This document shows positions 6,588 through 11,675 of a stretch of 11,675 nt of DNA, one piece after another. The stretch is from an uncultured Gemmobacter sp. Lineage in GTDB: Bacteria > Pseudomonadota > Alphaproteobacteria > Rhodobacterales > Rhodobacteraceae. A program made the translations under genes and the position numbers. Where the stretch lies: positions 1-11,675 of the forward strand of contig CALKAA010000080.1 in NCBI GenBank assembly GCA_937983495.1. The letters run 5' to 3'. Every line of letters begins with the position of its first letter. Position 1 is the first letter of the stretch. The notes below the pieces were generated by a model, which searched no databases, was not told the DNA's origin, and was given only the letters and a program-made list of their open reading frames with translations.

Positions 6588-7503
6588 ATGAGCAGACCCA
6601 CACCCAGCACCTACAAGACCCGGAACTGGCCGGCCTATAACGAAGCGCTCAAGCGCCGCGGCTCGCTGACGATCTGGTTCGATCCCGAGATGATCTGGGA
6701 TGCCGCGCCGACAGCAGACCTACAGCGACACCGCCATACAGACCTGTCTGACGATGAAGGTGCTGTTCGGCATGGCGCTTCGACAGACAACTGGGTTTGT
6801 GGAGAGCCTGTTGCGGCTGATCGGCCTGGACTGGGCCGTGCCTGACTTCAGCACGCTGTCGCGACGGCAGAAGACCCTGAAGGTGAACATTCCCTACCGC
6901 GGGTCGGACGGCCCATTGCACCTCCTGATCGACAGCACCGGGATCAAGGTCGAGGGTGAAGGCGAGTGGAACGCCCGCAAGCATGGCGGTTCCAAGCGGC
7001 GCGTATGGCGCAAGATTCACATCGGGATCGACGAGAAATCCTTGGAAATCCGGGCGGCCGAGTTCACCACCAGCGATATAGGCGACGCCACCATGCTGCC
7101 CGAACTGCTCGACCAGATCCCGCCCGAACAGGAGATCGCCAGCGTCACCGCCGCCGGCGCCTTCGACACCCGCAAGTGCCACCACGCCATCGCCGCACGC
7201 GGCGCGGCGGCGATTATTCCGCCCCGGAAGAACGCGAAGCCATGGAAACCCAATACCGCCGGGGCGATTGCCCGCAACGAGATCCTGCGCATCTCGAAGC
7301 GCATCGGGCGGACCATCTGGCGACGATGGAGCGGCTATCACCGCAGAAGTCGGGCAGAGACCAAGATGCATTGCGTCAAGCTCCTGGGCCAGCGTCTCTC
7401 CGCGCGCGAGTTCGACCGTCAGGTCGCAGAGTTCCAAGTCCGTGTCGCCGTGCTGAACGGCTTCACCGCGCTCGGCACACCCATCACAGAGGTCGCAGGA
7501 TAG
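6588..7503 (+). pseudogene. IS5-family transposase, frameshifted and missing the second catalytic Asp
   Basis: Translation begins at the ATG at 6588 (MSRPTPSTYKTRNWPAYNEA), typical of this IS5 group, and reads to about IWDAAPT near 6712. The conserved sequence then continues in another frame (RQQTYSDTAIQTCL onwards, to the TAG at 7501-7503). Relatives have a few extra residues, roughly GKRG, between these parts, so a small out-of-frame deletion between short GCCGAC-like repeats is likely. In the second frame counted from 6700: D78 of LLIDSTG and E220 of RRSRAETKMH are present. The second catalytic position reads VTAAGAFDT where the family has ADGAYDT-type sequence; residue 152 (codon 7153-7155, GCC) is Ala instead of Asp. 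Both defects predict an inactive enzyme. The family comparison is from memory. Confidence 0.82.
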
Positions 7504-7542
7504 GTCTGTCCGGGGAAAGGGGAGGTACGCCTCTCACCCGAA

Positions 7543-7557
7543 TTGTGCAACAGAGCC
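7543..7557 (-). repeat. Right terminal inverted repeat of the IS5 element
   Basis: TTGTGCAACAGAGCC on the plus strand, the exact complement of the left end. It lies 122 bases upstream of the regulator start codon. Confidence 0.88.
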
Positions 7558-7615
7558 CAGCCCGACGGCAGCACTTCTGCGGATATGATTTCAGGAAGAT
7601 TGTCTGAAAAGGTAT

Positions 7616-7629
7616 TTGCCGGTTCCCAA
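7616..7629 (+). promoter_or_regulatory. Candidate FNR/NNR-type box upstream of the regulator
   Basis: TTGCCGGTTCCCAA fits the TTG-N8-CAA dyad bound by FNR/DNR/NNR regulators. A good -10 hexamer TATAGT follows at 7646-7651. The spacing puts the dyad centre near -35, a little closer than the classical -41.5, so activation geometry is uncertain. Confidence 0.4.
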
Positions 7630-7645
7630 GGAAATGCGGGCCGAC

Positions 7646-7651
7646 TATAGT
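7646..7651 (+). promoter_or_regulatory. Candidate -10 element of the regulator gene
   Basis: TATAGT, one mismatch from TATAAT, 28 bases ahead of the ATG at 7680. No good -35 is seen, which is expected if an FNR-like protein recruits polymerase at the upstream dyad. Confidence 0.35.
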
Positions 7652-7664
7652 TTGAGACAGATAT

Positions 7665-7678
7665 TTGGGAATTTGCAA
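7665..7678 (+). promoter_or_regulatory. Second TTG-N8-CAA dyad next to the start codon
   Basis: TTGGGAATTTGCAA has the same 14-base geometry as the upstream box and ends one base before the ATG at 7680. Downstream of the presumed transcription start, a bound FNR-family protein would repress, so this could give negative autoregulation. Because the TTG could also be misread as a start codon, I prefer the ATG at 7680. Confidence 0.35.
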
Positions 7679-7679
7679 A

Positions 7680-8378
7680 ATGAAGCCTGAACATATTGCA
7701 GTTGCCAGACAATCGTTGCTGCTGGCTTCGGCACCTGAATCTGTGGTGCAAACGGTTCTGGCATCCGCGCGCTTGCGCGAATTTGACCGTGGGGCCACGA
7801 TTTTCATGCAGGGCGAGCGGGCCTCGGCTATCTATATCGTCGCCGAAGGCTGGGTGAAGCTGTACCGCATAGCGCCCAACGGGGCCGAGGCGGTGGTCGG
7901 CGTGTTCACCAAGGGCCGCAGTTTCGGCGAGGCGGTGGCGTTTCGCCATGACACCTATCCGGTTGCAGCCGAGGCGGTGACAGATTGCAGCGTGATCCGG
8001 ATTGAGGCCGATGCCTTCCTGCGCCTGCTGCGCGACAATCCCGAAGTGGCGATCATGATGCTGTCGGCGACCTATGTGCATTTGCAATCCCTCGTCATGC
8101 AGGTCGAGGCGCTAAAGGCCCAGACCGGGGCGCAGCGCGTAGCCGAATTCCTCTTGGAGCTGGCCCCTTGTGACATTGGTGCCTGCGAAGTGGTTCTGCC
8201 CTATGACAAATTCCTGATTGCGGGGCGTCTGGGCATGAAGCCCGAAAGCCTAAGCCGCGCCTTTGTCAAACTGCGCGATCAGGGTGTGACCATCCGACAA
8301 AACAACGCGGCGATTGACGATGTGACCGCTTTGCGTGCCTTTGCCGAGGAAGACCCGGCGGCGACTTGGGCGCGCTGA
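7680..8378 (+). CDS. Crp/FNR-family transcription regulator, NNR/DNR-like (nitric oxide response)
   Basis: The 232-residue protein (from the ATG at 7680) has a cyclic-nucleotide-binding-like beta barrel at about residues 20-112 (FMQGERASAIYIVAEGWVKLY; GRSFGEAV), a long dimerisation helix (about 118-150), and a winged helix-turn-helix with LGMKPESLSRAFVKLRDQGV (184-203). E189, S192 and R193 match the E..SR contact residues of FNR, which read TTG/CAA half-sites. It lacks the N-terminal cysteines of Fe-S FNR, as in the DNR/NNR/NnrR branch, whose members bind haem and answer to nitric oxide. Its place opposite nor genes supports that role: probably activation of nor and related operons under denitrifying conditions. 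The start codon is backed by the position of the domains; a TTG five codons upstream is the alternative. The gene overlaps the DUF4202 gene by one base. NNR versus DNR naming is not resolvable here. Confidence 0.82.
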   Translation: MKPEHIAVARQSLLLASAPESVVQTVLASARLREFDRGATIFMQGERASAIYIVAEGWVKLYRIAPNGAEAVVGVFTKGRSFGEAVAFRHDTYPVAAEAVTDCSVIRIEADAFLRLLRDNPEVAIMMLSATYVHLQSLVMQVEALKAQTGAQRVAEFLLELAPCDIGACEVVLPYDKFLIAGRLGMKPESLSRAFVKLRDQGVTIRQNNAAIDDVTALRAFAEEDPAATWAR

Positions 8379-8932
8379 TGTTGGGCCGCGCTTTTGCCCT
8401 GATAGATGCCGCAAACCGTGCCGATCCTCAGATCGAAGATGGCCTGCCCGCCGCCCTGCTTTATGGCCAGCGGATGAGCGCCGAGACGGATCGCCTGTTC
8501 CCGCAGGCAAACGATATATTGCGCATCGCAGCGCGGGGCCAGCATGTCGAACGCTGGCTGCTGTCGCGCGTGGACTATGCGCAGGGCCGCGAAGGCTATC
8601 TGGAATGGCGGCGCGAACAGGCGCGTCGCCATGCCGTGCGCGTGGCGGGCATCATGGCCGAGGCGGGGTATGACAGGGCGGCACAAGACAGGGTTGGCGT
8701 GCTGTTGCGCAAGGAAGGCATCAAGCGCGACGCCGATGTGCAGGCGCTGGAGGATGTGATCTGTTTTGTCTTCCTGCGTTGGTATTTTCAGCCCTTTGCC
8801 GGGAAACACGCCCCCGATGCCCTATTGAAAATCGTGGAAAAGACCGCGCGCAAGATGTCGGATGCGGGGCGGGCAAGGGCGCTGGTCGAGTTTGATTTAC
8901 CCGAACCCTTCGCCACCGCCTTTCGCACTTAG
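8378..8932 (+). CDS. DUF4202-family protein
   Basis: The 184-residue product matches my recollection of the DUF4202 family. Seen: a start rich in small helices (FALIDAANRADP), LFPQANDILRIAARGQHVERW (residues 40-60), GYLEWRREQARRHA (73-86), VGVLLRKEGIKRDADVQALED (103-123) and CFVFLRWYFQPFA (126-138). The conserved His and Asp/Glu positions recall metal-binding all-helical folds, but no activity has been established that I know of. It starts at the ATG overlapping the regulator's stop (TGATG), so it is translationally coupled to it and should share its conditions of expression. Family members often appear near nitrogen-oxide or respiratory genes, as here, but a specific role in denitrification is inference. 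The TAG stop interlocks with the stop of nnrU on the other strand. Confidence 0.78.
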   Translation: MLGRAFALIDAANRADPQIEDGLPAALLYGQRMSAETDRLFPQANDILRIAARGQHVERWLLSRVDYAQGREGYLEWRREQARRHAVRVAGIMAEAGYDRAAQDRVGVLLRKEGIKRDADVQALEDVICFVFLRWYFQPFAGKHAPDALLKIVEKTARKMSDAGRARALVEFDLPEPFATAFRT

Positions 8933-9612
8933 GGCGCTGGCGTGACGCCGATCACCGGCGCGTGCAACAGCCAAAGGCCAGCCCAGACCAACAGCCACAG
9001 CGCCGTGCGCCATACCGAGGGCAAAGCGCGTGGACGCCAGCGCCCGATAAACAGCGCCGCGAAAGGCAACAGGCCGGTATGTGCGGTCAGTCGGTGCCAG
9101 TCGCGCGGCCCTATCGCGCGGGCGCGGCGGCGTTCGACCAGCCCCATCCCAGCCAGCGAAAACAGCGCAAAACTGCCAAACAGCAGGGCATGCGCCAGAT
9201 CGCCATTGGCCAAAAGATGCGCCCCTGACCACAGGGCCAGCCCCCACAGCAGAGGTTGCCGCGTCAGCCCGGCGATGCCGGGGCGGGCGGAGTCAAAGCC
9301 GATGGCCCGGCCTTCCAAGGCAAAGGGATTGGGCGCGGCAGTGCCAAAGACGATCAGCGCCAGCGCCAACGGCATAGCGATATTGACCGCCGAGCGGTGC
9401 CACAGCGCATGGTCCCACAGGGCGACATAGGGCGCTCGGCCAGCCGCGAAAATCACCCAAAACAACAGCGCGGTCGAGATCAGGCTGAACAGGACGGTAT
9501 AACCGCGCGGCCCAAGGGCTGCGGTCAGCGGGGCCTTGATGCCCATCACCGCCGGGATGCGGTGTGAAACAAAGAACAGGCCCAGCGCCAGTGAAAACTC
9601 AACCCAAGCCAT
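8929..9612 (-). CDS. nnrU: NnrU family membrane protein
   Basis: This 227-residue integral membrane protein has around six hydrophobic segments (about 3-18, 38-57, 74-92, 120-134, 140-158, 200-217). Its best marker is the NnrU-type stretch GLTRQPLLWGLALWSGAHLL (115-134) followed by ANGD; many relatives have RHP where this protein has RQP. NnrU is found in denitrification clusters of Rhodobacter and relatives and is needed or helpful for nitric-oxide and nitrite reduction, though its biochemical role is unresolved; related proteins include isoprenoid methyltransferase-like folds. It is the last gene of the norD-norE-norF-nnrU run, beginning 3 bases after the norF stop. Its own stop overlaps the convergent DUF4202 gene. 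Confidence 0.87.
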   Translation of the reverse strand: MAWVEFSLALGLFFVSHRIPAVMGIKAPLTAALGPRGYTVLFSLISTALLFWVIFAAGRAPYVALWDHALWHRSAVNIAMPLALALIVFGTAAPNPFALEGRAIGFDSARPGIAGLTRQPLLWGLALWSGAHLLANGDLAHALLFGSFALFSLAGMGLVERRRARAIGPRDWHRLTAHTGLLPFAALFIGRWRPRALPSVWRTALWLLVWAGLWLLHAPVIGVTPAP

Positions 9613-9615
9613 TGT

Positions 9616-9858
9616 TTATCCGGCCAATCCCAGCGCCAACATGGCCATCATCACCAGCCCGATCACAATGTCAAACCCGGTTAAGATGGGTGGGATGCGG
9701 CCGAGACCCAGATAGTGTTTCAAGATCAGATGCGATTTGAACCATGCCAACAGCAGGATCGCGGCAAGCGCCCCGTGCCCCGCACTGCCCTCGGCGGCAA
9801 GCGCGGTTGATCCCAAGGACAGGCCGATCAGCAGGCCCCATGTGCGGGTTAACTCCAT
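9616..9858 (-). CDS. norF: NorF-like small membrane protein (cytochrome oxidase subunit IV-like)
   Basis: The 80-residue protein contains three hydrophobic segments (about 7-22, 28-47 and 60-79) with a central FKSHLILKHYLGL (40-52), the pattern of NorF and the small subunit-IV-like proteins of haem-copper oxidases. NorF, with NorE, is encoded downstream of norCBQD in Paracoccus-type operons and is needed for full NO reductase activity without being part of the purified NorCB enzyme. It sits 1 base after norE and 3 bases before nnrU, so all are co-transcribed. The assignment rests more on context and topology than on sequence identity. Confidence 0.75.
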   Translation of the reverse strand: MELTRTWGLLIGLSLGSTALAAEGSAGHGALAAILLLAWFKSHLILKHYLGLGRIPPILTGFDIVIGLVMMAMLALGLAG

Positions 9859-9859
9859 C

Positions 9860-10411
9860 CTAATGCACCAGATAGATCACGGGGAACAGGATCACCCAGA
9901 CCAGATCGACCATATGCCAGAACGCCACGGCGTTTTCGGTAGGCTCGGGGGTGGGGCGAAACGCCAACCCGGCCAGCAGCAAGACCCCGGCCAGCACATG
10001 CGCGGCGTGAAAGCCGGTCAGCAGGAAGTAGAAGGTGTAAAAGGCATGGGTTTCGGTGCTGATGCCAAGGCCCGACAAGCCTGCGAATTCGCTGCCTTTG
10101 ATGCCCAGAAAAACCAGCCCCAAAGCCGCCGCCGCCATAAGGTTCAGGCGCGCGGCGGGTGGCTGGCACAGCTCAGCCGCCCTTGCCCCGCGTGCGGCCA
10201 GCCAGCCCGAGGTGATCAGGATCAGCGTGTTCACCCCAGCGCCCACGCGGTGCAGGTGGTCTTGGGCTTCGGCAAAGCCCGCAGGGTCGGTCAGCCGCAC
10301 CGCGAGAAAGGCCAAAAGGCCCGCGCCAAAGACCAGAAGTTCCGACACGATCAACACCCAGATCATCAGATCGCCGGGCAGATCGTCCAACAGGCTGGCC
10401 CGGTCTGTCAT
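9860..10411 (-). CDS. norE: NorE, cytochrome c oxidase subunit III-like protein
   Basis: The 183-residue protein has five transmembrane segments (about 15-39, 56-74, 89-106, 121-151 and 163-182) and the marks of the COX III family: LPGDLMIWVLIVSELLVFG near the start, KGSEF (106-110) with E108, TGFHAAHVLAG (132-142) with H135 and H138, and FWHMVDLVWVILFPVIYLVH at the end. NorE is the shorter COX III homologue lacking the first two helices of the mitochondrial subunit and helps assemble or stabilise nitric oxide reductase in the inner membrane. Its ATG overlaps the norD stop codon (ATGA arrangement), indicating translational coupling. Confidence is high on the fold and good on the specific name because of the norD neighbour. 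Confidence 0.88.
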   Translation of the reverse strand: MTDRASLLDDLPGDLMIWVLIVSELLVFGAGLLAFLAVRLTDPAGFAEAQDHLHRVGAGVNTLILITSGWLAARGARAAELCQPPAARLNLMAAAALGLVFLGIKGSEFAGLSGLGISTETHAFYTFYFLLTGFHAAHVLAGVLLLAGLAFRPTPEPTENAVAFWHMVDLVWVILFPVIYLVH

Positions 10412-11675
10412 GCGCCGACCAGATGGCGGTAAATCTCAGGCAAGGCTTGGGTCAGCTTTTCAGGGTTGGGGATCAACGCAAAGCCGCCCTGCCCAAAGAT
10501 GCGCGGGAACCAGCTTTTGCCGTCGCGGTCCACGGTGATGCCAAAGACCGCATGACCCATGCGGCGGGCCTCTAGCACTGCCTTGTGGCTGTCCTCGATG
10601 CCGTGGCGGCCCTCGTAATGGTCCAGATCGTTGGGTTTGCCGTCAGTGATGACCAACAGCAGACGGCGCTTGCGGGCCTGTTGCGACAGTCCTGCGCTGG
10701 CGTGGCGGATGGCGGCGCCAAGGCGGGTGTAGTGACCCGGTTTCAGTGCGGCGATGCGGTGTTCGACCACATCCGACATCGGCTCGCCAAAGCGTTTGGC
10801 GCATTGGATGTAAACCCGGTCGCGTTTCAGGCTGGAAAAGGCGTCGATGGCAAAGTCATCGCCGCAAGCCGACAGGCCCCATGACAGCGCCGCCAGTGCC
10901 TCGCGTTCCACATCAATCACTGACCGCCCGCCGTGGCCGTGGCCGGGAATGGCGCTTTCGGTGCTACGCGACACATCCAGCAAGACCTGCACGGCCAAAT
11001 CGCGTTTCTGGGGCCGGGTTTGCCGCCAGATGCGGTCATCGCCCTGCCCCGTTGCATAAAAATCGACCCGCGCGCGCACCGCCCGGTCCGTATCAAGTTC
11101 ATCGCCGTCAGGGTGGCCAGTGGTCGAAATTCGGCTGGGACGCAGAGCCTCGAACTGACGTTTGACGGCGCGGATACGAGCGGCCGCGCGCGGGTCGTCC
11201 CGAAACGGGGGTGTGGCGGCAACCGGGGCAATGTCGGACGTCAGAACCCTGACGTGATGGGGAAGATAAGTGCCGGTTCGCACATCCCATTCGGGATAGG
11301 TGGAAATGCCCGAAAGCGCCTCGCGGTCCACGTCTTCGGGGGCCAGATCAAGGTGCAGTTTCAGGCGGGTGGCGGGGGCCTTGGAAATCTGGCCAAGGCC
11401 GATTTCGTCGGCGTCATCGGCGGCCTTTTGGGCGTCATCGTTTTCGTCATCCTCAACGCGGCGGTTGAGGTTGATAAATTCAGCCCAGGATAACAGCGCC
11501 TCAAACTTGTGCAGGATAAAGCTGTCGTTGCGTTCGGCCTGATCGGCGCGGCGGCGGCGGGCGCGGTGGGTTTTGTTGCCCTCGGCTTCCTCAGGCGTGC
11601 CCTCGGTTGCGCGGGTTTCAACAGCCGTGGTTTCCGAACGGTCGGTGGCGCGCAAGAACGGCCAAAGCGCCACGG
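10408..11675 (-). CDS. norD: NorD, VWA-domain NO reductase activation protein (partial)
   Basis: About 420 C-terminal residues are present; the frame is still open at the right edge, and family members have roughly 600-640, so the N-terminus lies outside. An acidic, charged linker (about 20-95 of the visible part) precedes a von Willebrand factor A domain at about 225-420. Its MIDAS metal site is clear: DVSRS (233-237), T316 in HYTRLGAAIRH, and D344 in VITDGKPND. NorD works with the MoxR-type AAA ATPase NorQ to insert the non-haem iron into NorB, the catalytic subunit of nitric oxide reductase; norQ and norCB would be expected just beyond the edge. It overlaps norE by 4 bases. A GTG at the extreme edge is only an apparent start. 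Confidence 0.9.
   Translation of the reverse strand, partial: VALWPFLRATDRSETTAVETRATEGTPEEAEGNKTHRARRRRADQAERNDSFILHKFEALLSWAEFINLNRRVEDDENDDAQKAADDADEIGLGQISKAPATRLKLHLDLAPEDVDREALSGISTYPEWDVRTGTYLPHHVRVLTSDIAPVAATPPFRDDPRAAARIRAVKRQFEALRPSRISTTGHPDGDELDTDRAVRARVDFYATGQGDDRIWRQTRPQKRDLAVQVLLDVSRSTESAIPGHGHGGRSVIDVEREALAALSWGLSACGDDFAIDAFSSLKRDRVYIQCAKRFGEPMSDVVEHRIAALKPGHYTRLGAAIRHASAGLSQQARKRRLLLVITDGKPNDLDHYEGRHGIEDSHKAVLEARRMGHAVFGITVDRDGKSWFPRIFGQGGFALIPNPEKLTQALPEIYRHLVGA

Larger units (their letters stand above)
6525..7557 (+). mobile_element. IS5-family insertion sequence (1033 bp), inactive copy
   Basis: The ends GGCTCTGTTGCACAA (6525-6539) and its exact complement (7543-7557) form a 15-base perfect terminal repeat; the match extends one base outwards and, imperfectly, inwards. 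One transposase gene on the plus strand fills the element. The flanks GACG and CCAG do not form a target duplication. The transposase gene carries a frameshift and a lost catalytic aspartate, so the copy should not move by itself, though its ends could be mobilised by an intact relative. Confidence 0.88.

Noticed and set aside
6649..7437. 262-codon minus-strand open frame
   Set aside because: It is the antisense of the IS5 transposase gene; no motif supports it.
9737..10432. 231-codon plus-strand open frame
   Set aside because: It is antisense to norE and norF; the Gln/His/Arg-rich composition is typical of a shadow of membrane-protein genes.
1..11675. CRISPR array, tRNA or rRNA genes
   Set aside because: No regularly spaced repeats and no tRNA-like or rRNA-like segments were recognised on reading through the window.

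Overview
The window looks like an accessory region of a GC-rich, denitrifying alphaproteobacterium, most likely from the Rhodobacteraceae (Paracoccus/Rhodobacter-like). The main reason is the right-hand block, norD-norE-norF-nnrU beside an FNR/NNR-type regulator. This taxonomy is inferred from gene content and protein character; no search was run.

Left part (1-4160, minus strand): an apparent anti-phage island. It holds a two-gene unit of a DUF4297/Cap4-type nuclease (1890-2948) followed by an SMC/Rad50-like ATPase with a CxxC zinc hook (135-1832). This composition recalls Lamassu and ABC-three-component defence systems, but no separate third gene is visible. Upstream lies the C-terminal half of an AIPR (abortive-infection phage-resistance) protein, cut off near 4140-4156. 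By eye this segment has lower GC than the rest.

Middle part (4140-7560): a scrapyard of mobile DNA. It contains the 3' part of an unrecognised plus-strand gene, a decapitated gene of the ICE/plasmid family usually labelled 'antitoxin of toxin-antitoxin stability system', an IS3-family element (4935-6136), an internal fragment of a RecQ-type helicase (6137-6524), and an IS5-family element (6525-7557). Both IS elements are damaged: a nonsense codon in IS3 orfB, and a frameshift plus loss of the second DDE aspartate in the IS5 transposase. Neither is flanked by a visible target duplication. Each sits between unrelated sequences, so this stretch was shaped by IS-mediated deletion or recombination.

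Right part (7558-11675): an ordered nitric-oxide/denitrification locus. A Crp/FNR-family regulator without N-terminal cysteines (7680-8378) is translationally coupled to a DUF4202 protein (8378-8932). Facing it is the 3' end of a nor operon on the minus strand: norD (partial, runs off the right edge), norE, norF and nnrU, packed with overlaps or 1-3 base gaps. The two units converge with interlocking stop codons and no terminator between them. The regulator probably senses NO and drives nor expression; two TTG-N8-CAA boxes lie just ahead of its own gene, suggesting autoregulation. NorD/E/F are accessory factors for assembling or activating the membrane NO reductase NorCB, whose genes would lie beyond the right edge.
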